From assembly GCA_022749755.1 (NCBI GenBank), contig CM040452.1:16014350-16078349 (forward strand): DNA of 64,000 nucleotides, in the 5' to 3' direction. This DNA is from Azadirachta indica (taxonomy: Eukaryota > Streptophyta > Magnoliopsida > Sapindales > Meliaceae). Shown one piece after another: positions 37,673-51,111 of the stretch. Within the stretch, counting starts at the first letter, position 1. Every line of letters starts with the position of its first letter. The notes beneath the pieces were generated by a model. It ran no database searches. It worked only from the letters and a program-made list of their open reading frames with translations, and was not told the origin of the DNA. Position numbers and translations under genes: made by a program.

Positions 37673-40600
37673 ACAAAATTTATAGAAAATTTTTTTAAAT
37701 AATGAAATTAATGTGTTTTATGTCGTTTATATGAATACTGAAATTGAAAATTTTGACTTGATATTCTATTGCACTCTTTGTTGAAAATTAAGAAGTGCTG
37801 TTATGTTTAAAATTGTTTATTACAACTTTTAAAACTGTTTCTGTATATAAATATTTATTGGGCATTAGCTCATTTCTATTTTTTACGTTTAGGCAATGTT
37901 GAAAATTCGTAAATAGAAAATAAATAATACTTCAGAATTTAAGATTTTATTACTTTTGAAATTATATGTAATTTTAGTAGTAAAATTTTACAATGTATGC
38001 TTTTGATGTAAATTTTATAGATTTTTAAAAGTTATAAAATTAATTATATTTTGTTAAATAATAAAATAAAGCTGTTAGTATTTAATTTTATTAAAAGTGT
38101 ATAGAGTAAAATTTTAAAATTTTTAAGATTACGTGCACTATAATAGTTACAGGCGTTGATTTCGGTATGATTTTTCATCTAACACAAACAACTTTTAGTC
38201 AACATATTATATTATATTATATATTTTATGATCGTTCCATTAGTGATAACAAAAATTAATTGGGTCAAAGATTCTCCATAAATTATGCGTTACCATCCAT
38301 ACATCTAATCCTGCTTTATTTAGACAGACATCTTTCATTAATAATCTTGCGTATTCAATGACATAATCACAACTATTTTGTGAGCTCAATTAGACGCCAC
38401 TTAAAATCATCATTTAATTAATTAATCCTTCTTAATTAAATAATTAAATTAAGCAGCTCATCTAAATTCCCAATTGCTTATTGATAAATACAAAAGCTGG
38501 GTTCACTTTCTTTTCCTACAAAGCATGAACCTTTCTTTCTTCTCTTTGAATCAACACATGGATTGATGTTCTCGAACTAATAATAATAAATTAGGGGTTC
38601 AATTGGAATACCAAAGTGGTTGTCATCATTTATTAGCTTCTATTTCTAAGAGAAAATGATGATATATTCAACCGTGCTAATTAATATTACATATATATTT
38701 TATTTTTTTTTTTAAATTTTTATAATTCTAAGTATACTACAAAACTAAATCATCCGTCCAATCTAAAGGATACATTTTATTATTAGAAAATACACAATAT
38801 CATAGTCCCAAACTGCTATTTTAGAGTTTGAATTGTAAAAGATATACATTACAACGAGGTCTAATTACATAAGAAATTTTAATTATTATATATCTCTATT
38901 AGGATACCTTATTTCATAAATTTTTTTTGTATATAATTAATTAGATAGTATAAACCCAAACCCAAACTTTAAATTCAAAGTTAAGTCTAATTATGTTGTG
39001 ATAAATTTTGTTTTAAATTTAAAAATCCATTTCATTTAGATCTATTATCTTACAGAGAACATATTGTTCAATTTTAATGAAATAACATAGATTAAAGTAA
39101 TCTATTTCTTTTTAATAATTAAACCTTATTTTTTTTATTTAAATTATATTATACCTACTTTACTATATATATTTTACTAGATAAGATGAGAAAATTTTGT
39201 TTTTTATTATTACATTCTATTTTGAGGGGAAAGAGAGTAGCCCTTAATTTAACATTGGATGATGTGAGACTAATATAATTAATGCGAAACCCATAAATTA
39301 TAAATATAGTCGTCTTAGAGATTATTTATTTTTCTAACTGAAATCTGAATATAGTTATTTAAATATTTAAAAGTCGTTTGTTTTTAAGTTATGTGTAAAT
39401 ATTTGTTAAAAACATTTGAATATAATTAACTTAAATATTTTAACTTAAATCTGAATGAGTAAATGACTGAATAATTCAATATTTTTATTTTTCAAAAATA
39501 TTCCTATTTTATGAATTTATTTACCTAACAAAATTAAAATTTTAATTAACTATTTTTAACGTATTTTTTCTTTATTATGGGTCCTCTCTACTTATCTTTT
39601 AAATCTTACTTATTTTATACTTTAATTATTATAATAAATTAGTATATTTACATAATTATAATTATATTACAATACGACTTATTATTTTTATTTAATTTTT
39701 ATTTACCTTTATATTATCGATTAGAAATTATTTTTTTAAAAAAAACCTATATAAAAAAAGTAAATAATGTACATACTAATATAATTCATTAATTTTTTTA
39801 TTACTTATTTTACTAATATAATCAAAATTATTATAAATATAAGTATATTATTTAAAAGGATATATATGTCAAAATATCAATTTTCAGACTTTTTATTTTG
39901 TTAAAACAAATAACTTAATACTTATTTTCAGATATTTTAAAATAAAAAAATCAAACATATCATTTAAATTCATATTTCAGTTAAATTTAGATTTCAGTCA
40001 TGTTCAGAGTTCAGACAAATAAAAAAAAAAAAAAACAAACACTACCTTAATTTTACCCAATAATTAGAATATATATGAGACTTTTTCGAATATTTTGGCT
40101 TTGGAGACTCCTTTCAAACTTTTAGTTGATTCATTTTAGCGTTAAATGTAACAACAAGGACACAATCTATCATCCTTTTATCATCACTCCTATCTAGCTA
40201 CGTAAACTAAACTTCAAGTACACAAGCACACACACAAATGTATGTATATTTGATTAAAGTTATTCTATTAATTAAGTACCTTTGGTAGCAGCATGTAAGG
40301 TTCCAACATTTCCAACCCCAAAAGCTTTCAAAAGAGGGTGTGCAAGTTGGGACAAGTGATAAGCAGACTCAAAATTGGTAGCCATCAAAATTGAAAAGTC
40401 TGCAGCTGTGTACTCTACGGTCGGCTTTGCTCTATTTGTCCCAACGTTGCTTATCAACAGATCAGATAATTGTATTAGAACCATATTATGATCACAAAAT
40501 ACAAATTAATTTGACATATAACACAAAAACAACGTAACGTTGTCTAGAAACACTTTGAAATTTTACCATGTGCAAACCTTGGCACTAGATAGTTTTTTTA

Positions 40601-40934
40601 TATATAGATATAAGCAGAACTACTCATTACAAATATATATAAATAACAGGCAATTAACATTTAATATTATATAGGTAAGGAAATAATGCAACGGAAATTG
40701 ACATATAAGGATGTTAAATTTGCCATGGAATAAAGAGGAGACTTTATGTATTAGCTGCTCTCATTCTAGAGATGATGCATCACAGGCTGAACCAGTGACT
40801 TTAAAACCTTTCATTTTCCATTCATGTAAACATTGATTGAGCTCTGCATCGTTCTAAGAGCATGTATGTAAAATTGCCTCTACCTCTACCAATTCCTCTA
40901 CAATAGCACTTCTGGTATATATATATATATATGT

Positions 40935-41154
40935 AGTTAGAAAATATTGTATTTTCTATATTCCTTTGACAATTAAATATGTACAAGAGCAAGCCTTTAT
41001 ATAGATAAATACTAAAATCTTATTCAAGCTAGAAAACCTAATATAATTTAGATTACAAACCTAGTTGAAAAAGGGAAAAATAATTCTAACCAAAATAAGA
41101 TATTAATAATAGTATCTTAATGTAAATAGGAATAATGTAAATAAGAATATATCA
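40935..41154 (-). repeat. 3' LTR of the Copia element
   Basis: About 220 bp, closely similar to 46029-46231. It carries a small duplication (AATAATGTAAAT) and has lost its terminal TG (AGTTAG in place of TGTTAG on the plus strand). Confidence 0.88.
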
Positions 41155-41599
41155 TTAATAGCCTCTCGCAAACTCAAGATGGTAGAGGAGCTACCTTGAG
41201 TTTGGACACTAAGTCACGAAAGTGGTTAGCAGAGTGACTTTTGGTAAAAATATCAGCTACTTGATTAGGAGAAGATATGGAACCGAGTGGGACGTGGCCT
41301 TGGATGACATGATGGTGAACAAAGTGACAATCAACCTCAATATGCTTAGTGCATTAATAAAAATATCATTATGAGCAATCTGAATAGCACTACGATTGTT
41401 ACAAAAAATAGTGGTTGATTAAGTTGAAAGAACCCCATGTCATGTAACAACCAATGAAGTTAAATTACATCCTTCTTAGGTAGTGTTAACAAGCACTCGA
41501 TATTCAGCCTTAGCACTAGATTGTGCAATAACAGTTTGCTTTTTACATCACCATAAAATAAGAGAATCACATAGAAAAAGGCAAAATTTGGTAGTAGAA

Positions 41600-44500
41600 C
41601 GTCAATCGGTAGGATCATCAGCCCAATCTACATCAGAATAATCTCGAAGCTTAAAAAAGCAATGTGCAGATAAGTGAAGACCATGAAACAGAGTGCCTTT
41701 AATATATCGTAGAATGTGAAAAACAGCTTTATAATCAGTGGAACGAGGTATTAACATATATTGACTAACAAGATGAACAACATGAGAAATATTTGGGTGA
41801 ATGACAATTAGATAAACTAAACTACCGACCAATTGTCTGTAAAGTGTAACATCAGAGAGCGTAGTCCCATCAAGTGATGTGAATTTAGCATTTGGTTCAA
41901 GTGGAGTAGGCATAGTCTTGTTATCAGTTAATTTAGCTCAAGCAAGAAGATCAGATGCATATTTAGCTTGAGAAAGATAATATCCATCAGAATCAGACAA
42001 TACTTCAAGACCAAGGAAGTATGTAAGATGACCAAATCTTTCATCTCCAAATGTTGCTGGAGAGAGGCCTTCAGATTAGATATACTATTAAGATCATCTC
42101 CAATAATGATCATATCATTTATATATAGCAATAAAAGAATACATTCATGGTCGGTATTACGAATAAAAAAGAGCAAAGTCATGTTGACTAGAGAGAAAGC
42201 CAAATTATTGAATTGTAGTACTGAATTTAGCAAACCAAGCTTGAGGAGCTTGTTTGAGTCCATATGAAGTACGATGAAGCTTGCACACCTGATGGGGAAG
42301 ATGACAATATAAGGTTTCATAAACACTTTCTTAGTGAGATCACCATCAAGAAAAGCATTTTTGAATCCATTTGAAATAATGTTCTATCGTCGTACATCTA
42401 TAACTACTAATAAGCTACAAATAGAAGTTATGCGAGCGACATGTGCGAATGTTTCTTTATAATCAATGCTATATTCTTGAGTAAATCCTTTGGCAACAAA
42501 TCTGGCTTCATCTCTTTCAATAGAACCATCTGTCTTGGTTTTGATCTTATATATCCACTTACACGGTTTTGATCTTATATGTCCACTTACACCTGATCAT
42601 AATTTTGTCTGAGGGAAGATCAATTAAATCCGAAGTATGAGATTTTTCTAATGACTGCAATTCTTTTACCATTGCTTGCTACCAAACTGGGTGAGAACAA
42701 GCTTTAGAATAAGATTAGGGCTCATATAATGTAAGGTTAATGGAAAAACAATGATAATTTTTAAGTTTGTTAGGAAGTTCTTTTACCTTATTGGAATGGC
42801 AAAAAGGAGGAGGAGATTCAGAAGATGAAGACTCAATGTCATGAGAGGTAGAAGAGGTAGATTTGGTAGATGAAGTCAGTTGCTTAGAGGTAGGTGGGAT
42901 TGAGGTAAATGACATTGAGGTGGACATGTCTGATAGTCGCTCGGTAGTAGAACATACATTAGAATCATTAGAAAATAATTATAAGGAGTTATCTGTGAAA
43001 AAGGAGGTAAAAGATGACTTATGGCAAAAAAGGGAAAAAAGAGGAAAACATTTTGTGTTTTAAAAAGATGACATGTTTAGATATATATAGTCTGTTAGAC
43101 AACATAGTCGTGCTTTGGGCTTTAATTTGGTGTGTTCGTGGAGTTGAAGAAAAATAAAACAAGCATACCCAAAAATCTTAAGAAGATTGTAATTAGGTGA
43201 AATCCCATAAAGTCATTTATAAGGTGAATTATTGTTGGTAACTAGAGAAGGAATTCGATTAATGGTATAGATGGTTGTATGAGCAGCTTCTCCTAAAAAT
43301 CATTTTACATAAGAGGTAGAGATAAAAAGAGCATGGATAGTCTTTAGAATATGTAGGTGTTTTCGTTCAGCTCGGCCATTTTGTTGGAATGTGCTAGGAT
43401 AAGAGCGATGACATATAGTGCCATTAGTTTGGAGAAGATTTAAAAACTTAGAATCTTTATATTCCATGGTATTATCAGTGTGAAAAGTTTTAATAGAACA
43501 AGAAAACTAGGTTTTGACCATATTAACAAAATTATAATAGATGTTAGATAGATTAGAGTTGTTTTATAGGATATCACCATGTATAATGAGAATAATCATC
43601 AATAAAGATAACAAAACATTTAAATTCTCCCATTGTTGTATTGGGAGAAAGTCCTTAAATATTAGAATGAATTAAATCAAATAGAGTTTGAGAAGAAGAA
43701 GCACTAGTAGGAAATACTAGAGTAGTTTGTTTTGCTAAATGACATGAAACACAATCAACTTGGTTTTGGGAGACATGACCCAAAGCACCACTTGATGCTA
43801 GTGAATGAAGATGATTAATTAACATATGTCCAAAGCGAGAATGCCAAAGACTTAAGGAAAGGGTGGAGGTGGTAGAGGCAACAATTTGATAAGTAGTTTT
43901 GTAAGTGGTTGGAAGATAGAGGTGAATGAGCTCAAATAGAAGTACTACTTTACTGTCTATCCTAAATGTCTGACTTATTTTCAGATCTTGTATACAACTA
44001 GAGGCAATAAAGAGAACATTAAGACCAAGATCACAAAATTGACCAATAGATAAAAAATTGAGAGTTAAGTTAGGGATAAGAAATGTATTTGATAAAGAAA
44101 GATTAGATAAAGAAATATGACTAAAATGACTAACATGCATAAAAGATTTATTTGCAATTTGAATAACTAGTGGATTAGATGAAGAGGATTTTTAGATGAG
44201 AAAATAGTAGAATCTATAGTCATATGATTACAGTTTGCAGAATCAAAATACCAAGAAGGTGTACCTATGATGATAGAAAAGGCAGAAATTGAAAGGTTAT
44301 CAGACTTTTGCAGGATTTGTTGAACAAGAGATTCTAGATCTTGGGGAAGATTGTGTAGAGAGACTCGCATTAGAATAGTTGTTAGCGACAGCAGTAGAGT
44401 GAGGTTGGGAATTAAGAGCCTGGACTTATTTAGCCTTATGAGGACAATTTTTTTGAAAACGATTGGGCGCTACCTTTCAACAAGAACGACATCTCCTTGT

Positions 44501-45406
44501 GGGATAGTTAAGAAGCAAATGTCCAAATAAGTGACAATAATTGCATACCATTTTTCTTGAAGTAGAAATCTGAGGAGTAGATGGGGTAGCAAGTGCAGCA
44601 TCTATATGAGGTGTATGCAAGCATGTTTCCTCTAAGAGAAGCATGTTTATAGCATTATCAAGAGTGGGTAAAGGCTGTTGATGAAGAAGTGATGCTTGAG
44701 TGGGCTCAAAGGTGTCATGTAAAGCCATAAGAAACATCATTAATCTTTACTAATCTCTATAGGTTACAAACCTCGCAGCATCATCAGGATAAGTCCATTT
44801 TGGTTTAGAGAGGGAGAGTTCATCCCAAAGGAATTGCATTTGAGAATTGAAGTTAGAAATAGACTGCCCAGGTTCTTGATACGTCTAATAAAGCTTGTAT
44901 AGGATCTAATATTGATAAGCTAATGTAGTAGTAATGCAATGACATGAAAGAAAGTCCCATAGCTTTTTGGTAGTCCTGAATCATCCAAATTGAAGATGGA
45001 TGGAAAAAGCGAAAGTATTACGAAAGCAGGTGCTGATTTGATGATTTTTGTTATCCTAATCATCTAATTGTTCACCAAATTGATCATTGGTCTCATTAGT
45101 TTTCTAAATAAGTTTTGTAATGTGATCGATAATATAATACCAAAGTCGTCATCCTTTAAGAAAACTACATTGGCTGAAGTCTATAAAATATAATTGTGAC
45201 CATCTAATTGTATATGAATAAGTTAAGCAATATCGTATTTCTCTATTATTGTAGGAACTTTGTATAGAGAAATAAGCGAGGTGGTGTAGTGAAATTGTGA
45301 GAGAAGAATCAATTGTTGTCAAGATTTGGATGGAACAACAAATTAGAAATTTTGAAAATTTCTTTGTGGTGGTTATGATAAGCTTATATATCGCTAAAGT
45401 GGTCAA
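41600..45406 (-). pseudogene. Copia gag-pol remains
   Basis: In order on the minus strand there is a gag-like N-terminal piece (45406-45149) and a gag zinc knuckle in 44740-44477 (CNYCHLFGH, with the last cysteine replaced by tyrosine). A protease segment lies in 44370-44167, with the active-site DSG as DSA. The GAG-pre-integrase domain is at 44140-43655 (LWHSRFGHM, CVSCHLAKQ). An integrase core has QQNGRAERK near 43390-43360. Reverse transcriptase is at about 42580-41928, with YVDD changed to YIND. The Copia RT/RNase H region is at 41913-41602 (LVGSLVYL, ADDPTD). Frameshifts, stops and changed catalytic residues show it is inactive. Confidence 0.88.
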
Positions 45407-46028
45407 ACGAAAAGAAAAAAAAAAACCGATTGATGTGGGTTGAAGGTGACTTTGATTTCGAGATCAGAGAGTAAACTCAAGGCACTAGAAGTAGGTTCAA
45501 GGCTTGTTGAGTCGATTAAGCGTGGCGGTGAAGCTTTGCTCACCGATATTTGGTTGCATTAAGAAACAGTATTCAATAATCGGCCATATATGTATGACAA
45601 GAGATGGTGGCTGATAATAGCAAAATAAGGCCACAAGAAGAATATGTAAAGCCTTCTAAATCGAATGAGATCGGTGGTGTGATCTAATTCGCTGGTTGTT
45701 GACAGAATCAATGGATGCAAGGTGATAGTTGAAGGAGTCCTTTGCTGGAATTAAAGGCGGCCGAGAATGGTAAACCAAGGGCATGGATAGGTCGGCCAGT
45801 AAGAGCTGAGTCTGTTGGTGTCAATGGTGTATCAAATGAACACCGAAAAAGAGATACATGTGGACAAACGCGCTGCAGGATACAACAAATCGTAGATGAA
45901 TGTGTGACTATGTAAGGTGGCACATGAAAGCTATGTGCGGCTTGCTACTAATGGAAATTTGAGTGGGAGATCAAGAAAGAAAAGGGAAAAAAAGGAAATC
46001 CAATATTAGAGCTTAGGCTCTGATACTA

Positions 46029-46231
46029 TGTTAGAAAATATTGTATTTTCTATACTCTTTGACAATTAAATATGTACAAGAGCAAGCTTTATATAGATAC
46101 AATACTAAAATCTTACTCAGGCGAGAAACCTAACATAATTTAGTTTAGAAACCTAGTTGAAAAAGGGAAAAATAATTCTAACTAAAATAGGATATTAATA
46201 ATAGTATCCTAATGTAAATAGGAATATATCA
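46029..46231 (-). repeat. 5' LTR of the Copia element
   Basis: 203 bp with canonical ends (TGATAT...CTAACA on the element strand). The primer-binding site lies immediately inside. Confidence 0.88.
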
Positions 46232-46233
46232 TT

Positions 46234-46265
<32 letters not shown>

Positions 46266-47879
46266 TATTTCAGAAGTATATTAAGTAGAATAATAAATCT
46301 ATCATATTCATATAGTTTGAAGAACATATTGAATTAAAGGGAGCATTAGCCTCATGAGCTTCTATGATACTGTATTATTGATGAGCAGTTATGCTTCAAT
46401 TTTTTTTAAAATATTGATCCTTCTGATGTAGAATAAGAAGTAGCTAGCAAGAGAGAAATTAAAAAAAGCCCGAGTCCTTTTGTTCTATCGGTGACAAAAG
46501 CTGTCGTACCCTTGAAACTCCATCTATTTTGCCCCCCAAACTCATCTTTGTGAGTAGGGGTGACAATTTGGGATACGACACGAATTCGGTGCCATTAAAA
46601 GGATTTGGATTTAGAAATCTTGATATAAATAATAATTGTGTCGTTTTTGTGTTGGCACGATTATTATTCGTATCATATCCGTAATTTGACCTACAAGATA
46701 CAATTATTCATTTAAAACACGATTAATTAAACGAATAACGAATAATCGTGTTTTAAACGAATGAATGAATAATCGTATTCTAAACAAATATATTTAAAAA
46801 ATTTAAAAAAATATATAATATAAATTTATTTATTACAAACAACCCTTAATATAAGATCAAATTATTAAATATATATTGTGTTTAATAACATATGTAACTT
46901 ATAATATTTTTAAGGACCTCAATAATAATTATCAAATTAACCTAACCAAACTTTAGCTTAATCTTTCATTTTCTTTCTTAGAAGTCGTCGCCCCTGTCCC
47001 AGAATCCACCTACTGTCATTGAACACCTAGTAATTGAATTCATTTTCTTCGACCTCTCCTCTTTCTTTGACTTTTTCAGTTTCAAATATTTAGATAAAAA
47101 AAGTTAGTCATTTGTTCTTAATATTTTTAATCCATATATCTAGATGTACAACAAATTTGTAATTATTTATTTAATTTCATAATTAAATTATCTACTTAAC
47201 ATTGCATAACATGCATATATAATAATAATAATAATAATGTGAATACCTTATTCTGTGTGTAAGTCCATTATCAATTTTAAGCCTTAATATTTTAATTCTC
47301 AGATATAAGCCGTACAAGGTTGAAAAAATAAATACGAGAGTTGATATATAATATTTCAAATATTCTAGTATTTTGTTTTTTATAGAAAACCTTGTAGGAT
47401 TTTGTTCTAAACTATTAAGGAAAAGAGAATGTAATATTTCAAATATTCGGGTGTTTCTTTTTTTTTTTTTTATAAAAAACCTTGTAGGATTTTCTTCTTA
47501 AAGCTTAATTCAACTTCTTATCTTTTTCAATCTTAAGCCATTTTTAATTGCAGCTTCTAAGGCAATAACTAACTTTCTGGAATTTGTTAACAATTAATGT
47601 TGAGATATTTTAAAAGAAAAAAAATTCATTTATATATCTTTTGTAATTTATTTTTTATAATGCATATTTTTTTCGTTGTAACTTGTAAGAAATAAAAATT
47701 ATATTAACTCTATTTTTATATTTTATAGAAAGAAAATAGATTCAACTGAGACTAATACGAATGATAATTCTACAAGTATCGAAGACGATGACATTGATAA
47801 TATTATTTAGTTGAAGGATGATACTGATAAAAGTTGCTCATAATACATTGGAAAATGCAAACGAAAGCTTACTTTAAAA

Positions 47880-49817
47880 GTTTGGACATTATTTGAGAAA
47901 TTGTAAATCAATCATTTTCTAGATGGAAAACAAAGAATAAAGTACAGAAAGTGTAGAATTGTTTACATTTGTCCAAGTACAAGTGGTATAAGTAATATGA
48001 AAAAGCACATGACTACTTATTGATGCCACGTGATCTTAGGCAGATGCTTATTGATCATGTTTCATGGTCTATGTCAGTTCGTGTTTCCAAATTTGATCCT
48101 AATGTATATCGTGAAAAATTATGTTATGCTTTGGTGAAGTATAACTTACCTTTTCAATTTGTTGAGTATGAAGGTATTATAGATATGCATAAATATTTGG
48201 AAGAATGGGTGCCAACAATAACTAGAAACATTACAAAATCAGATGTGTTAAAGATGTAAAAAAATGGACAAGAAAAAATCATTTGCATGTTGGAAGGTGT
48301 TCTTGGTAAAATATCTTTAACTTTTGATTTATGAACTTCTATTACTATATATAGTTATTTGTGTTTGACAGCATATTTCATTGATAAAGAATGGAAACTA
48401 TAGAAAAAAGTGTTAAATTTTTGCTTCATGTCATCTCCACATACTAGGATATGTTTAGTTGATAAGATATTATCATTATTATGTGATTGCGGTATTGAGA
48501 AAAAAATATTTTTATTGACTTTAAACAATGTTTCAAGTAATGATGTTTGTATTTAAATATTAAAAGGTCAATTGAAAATAAGGAGAGTATTATTGTCTGA
48601 TGGAGATTTTTTTTCATGTTTGTTGTTGTACATATATCATTAATTTGATAGTTCAAGAGGGGTTAACAAAAATTAAGGGAGAAGTGGAAAATGGTTCATG
48701 AAAGTGTAAAATATCGCAAAAGATCGCAAATGAGAAAACAAAAATTTTTGGAGTGTGTTAGACAAGTGTTTATAAATAGTAAGAAAGGATTAAGGTAAAA
48801 TGTTCCTGTAAGATGAAATTATACTTTTCTTAGGCATGAAAGTGGTTTGTATTATAAAATTGCTTTTTGTCACTTAAAATTAAGTGACTCTAATTACAAG
48901 CATTATCTTTCTGAAGATGAATGGGAGAAATTGGAAAAAATTAGCAAATTCTTATATGTTTTTTATGATATTACTTGCTTCTTTTCTGCCATAAAGTACC
49001 TTACTTCAAATTTGTATTTTCCAAAAATGTTTATTGCTTATGTAACTTTGAAGCAATTGATGGAAGGTAAGGATAACTATATAAGACATATGGCAGAAAA
49101 AATGATGGTCAAGTTTTTGAAGTATTGGTCTGACTTTTCTACCCTATTGGCAATTACTTTTGTCTTAGATCCTCATTATAAAATGTCATTTATTGAGTTT
49201 ATGTACAATGGTCAGGATTCAACACAAATTAAGCATATTTGAGATAAATTTTTTTCTTTGTTTAATGAATACATGGTTAATTCATTTGAATCATCTTCCA
49301 CGACCACATCCACAAATTCTACCCAAACTCAACATGTTGGTTCAAATATGGCATGTGATGATCCTACATTCAATAAGACCATAGACATATTAAAGGTAAA
49401 ATCTATAATTATTTATAATAATTCAATTATTTAATTTTTGCTTATGATTTATATGTAATTCTAATATAATTATATTTCTTGTAGGAGTTTGATGACTTTA
49501 AAAGTATGGATTACAGTAATTTAAATCAAAAGGCTCAATTGGAACTTTATTTGGATGAGTCACAAGTAGATAGAAATGCTAATTTAGACACTTTAGACTT
49601 TTGGAAAGGAAATGAGTTTTGTTATCATAACCTTTTTTTCATGGCTCATGATGTCTTGAGCATTCCTATATCTACTGTTGCATCTGAATCGGCTTTTAGC
49701 ATTGGTGGTAGCGCATTTGATCAATTTCGAGGTACACTTAAGTCGGATACAATGAAGATATTGGTTTGTACAAGAGATTGGTTGTTTGAAGAGAGTGGTA
49801 ATAATTTTTTTATATAA
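47880..49817 (+). pseudogene. hAT (Ac-like, BED-finger) transposase remains
   Basis: Transposase domains appear in order but in broken frames. A BED-type zinc finger lies near 47900-48020 (YRKCR...CPSTSG...MKKHM). The N-terminal domain is at 48020-48259. The start of the RNase H-like core is at 48290-48410 (GKISLTFDL*TS...YLCLTAYFID), with a stop at the conserved tryptophan. The domain common to BED-hAT transposases is at 48847-49242 (EWEKLEKISKFLYVFYDIT, LTSNLYFP, VLDPHYKM). An intron of GT-AG form may span 49396-49484. The hAT dimerisation domain is at 49506-49817 (DTLDFWKGNE, LSIPISTVASESAFSIGG), still open and well conserved. Several stops upstream make the whole non-functional. Confidence 0.9.
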
Positions 49818-50039
49818 TTAATTTAAAATTTCTTTTTGTTGCATATAAGTGATGATATTTATAATTTATTTTTGTTATTGTTACAAAAAGCAACCATGCC
49901 CAATTGAATGATCTTATTAGAGAAATATTAAACTTAAATATCTCAAGTGCTTAATCTTTAGAAAGTAGTACGATTTCTGTTAGTTCTTAGTTGTTATTTG
50001 AGAAAAATTGATATTTGAATTTATATTTTTTAGCTTTTA

Positions 50040-50480
50040 GTTGTTACTTAGCTTTTAGTTGTTGTTATATACGTTGTTTCTATTATTTGGGAGAATTGAA
50101 TTGAATTTATGTTATTTAGTTTTTAGTTGTTGATTTGTTGTTTATGTTTTTTGGTTATTTAAGAGAATTGAATTGAATTTATGTTGGTGAATTTTTAGTT
50201 ATTGTTGATTTGTTGTTTATGTTATTTTTGTTAATTAAGAGAATTGAATTGTATTTTTGTTGTGTAGTTTTTAGTTGTTATTTATGTTGCTTTTGTTATT
50301 TGGGAGAACTGAAATTGAATTTATGTTGTTTAAATTTTAGTTGCTGTTGATTTATTGTTTATGTTGATTTTGTTATTTGAGAGAATTGAATTGAATTGAA
50401 TTGAATTTTATTGTATAGTTTTTAATTGTTGTTTATGTTGTTTTTGTTATTTGATAGAATTGAAATTGAATTTATATTAT
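50040..50480 (+). repeat. tandem repeat inside the hAT element
   Basis: A unit of about 75-85 bp with GAGAATTGAATTGAATTTATGTTG, TTTTTAGTTGTTG and TTTGTTATTTGG recurs about five to six times between the transposase and the right end. Confidence 0.8.
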
Positions 50481-51000
50481 TACTTGTTAATTGTTTATAG
50501 ATGATAGAATATATTATTTATATTGTTATTTGTAATTTAAGAAAATTAAAATTTGTGTCTTTTTATTAAGAAATTTAAATAGATGATGTTTGGTTCAAAA
50601 TAATAAATTAGTTTGTTTTTATTATTTTATTTACAAAATTAATCGTGTCTTAAACGAATCGTATTCATATCTTAACTGAATCATGTTTAAACAAATAATC
50701 GAATTTAAAACAAATAATTGTGTTTAAACGAATAAACAAATAATTATGTTTAAATGAATTGTGTTTAAATAAATGGATCGTATTTAGATTTAAAAGAATT
50801 GATACGAATAATAAACGAATTATATTTGTGTCAAACAAATATTAAACGAATCGTATTCGTGTCGACCTAAATTCGATTCATTTATTTGAATTGTCACCCC
50901 TGTTGGTGAGCCATCCTTCTCTCTCTCTTTCTGTTCGAATAATATTTTCTCGTTTCAGTAACTTTGGAATTTAAAGGTTGTATAGATCTTGATGATCGTG

Positions 51001-51048
51001 TGTATATATATATATATATATACACACATGCGCGCGCGCGCGCGAGAG
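51001..51048. repeat. compound TA-CA-CG-GA microsatellite
   Basis: TATATA... passes directly into CACACA, then CGCGCGCG..., then GAGAG. The alternating purine-pyrimidine CG/CA part has Z-DNA-forming potential. Confidence 0.9.
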
Positions 51049-51111
51049 TGATCTAGCTGCATGCCATTATCAGCAAATGTTAATGGTGCTGATACCCGTA
51101 GCCATTAAAAC

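Larger units (their letters stand above)
30715..40279. other. long gene-free interval
   Basis: Beyond the ACGTG cluster no gene is supported. The stretch is AT-rich with TA microsatellites (32718-32740, 32843-32885, 33090-33114, 36800-36823), a small possible element at 33394-33551 and a tandem repeat at 37488-37672. No exons 4 or 5 of the neighbouring SDR pseudogene were found here. Confidence 0.55.
40935..46231 (-). mobile_element. Copia-type LTR retrotransposon, degenerate
   Basis: The element lies on the minus strand in intron 1 of the SDR pseudogene. Related LTRs bound it: 46029-46231 (5') and 40935-41154 (3'). Next to the 5' LTR the minus strand reads TAGTATCAGAGCC, a near match to the TGGTATCAGAGC primer site for initiator tRNA-Met. 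Next to the 3' LTR is a purine-rich GCGAGAGGCTATTAA. Gag, protease, integrase, reverse transcriptase and RNase H pieces follow in Copia order. The flanking 5-bp sequences do not match clearly because the left flank is a TA microsatellite. No intact long frame remains. Confidence 0.92.
46555..50902 (+). mobile_element. hAT transposon, 4348 bp, inactive
   Basis: The left end TAGGGGTGACAATT and right end AATTGTCACCCCTG are inverted copies; only the outermost base differs. An 8-bp target duplication flanks it: TTTGTGAG (46547-46554) and TTGGTGAG (50903-50910), one mismatch. Subterminal regions on both sides are rich in AAACGAAT motifs (around 46720-46790 and 50650-50860), likely transposase-binding sites. 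Inside are remains of a BED/hAT transposase on the plus strand and a tandem repeat. It is inserted into exon 1 of an SDR gene, antisense to that gene. Confidence 0.93.
40280..50914 (-). pseudogene. tropinone-reductase-like SDR pseudogene split by two transposons
   Basis: Exons of a short-chain dehydrogenase matching the paralogs at 53.9-61.2 kb are scattered over 10.6 kb. Exon 1 starts with ATG at 50914-50912. Four bases after the A it is cut by the hAT element, then resumes from 46554 to 46470 after the target duplication. Its cofactor motif TGGTRGLG has become TDRTKGLG and its donor is GC. Intron 1 holds the Copia element. Exon 2 (40911-40707) has stops at 40856-40854 and 40763-40761, and its donor GT is changed. 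Exon 3 (40454-40280) has lost its AG acceptor and carries a 42-base in-frame deletion that removes the catalytic serine; the YxxxK tyrosine is histidine. Exons 4 and 5 are absent. The gene cannot make a working reductase. Confidence 0.88.
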
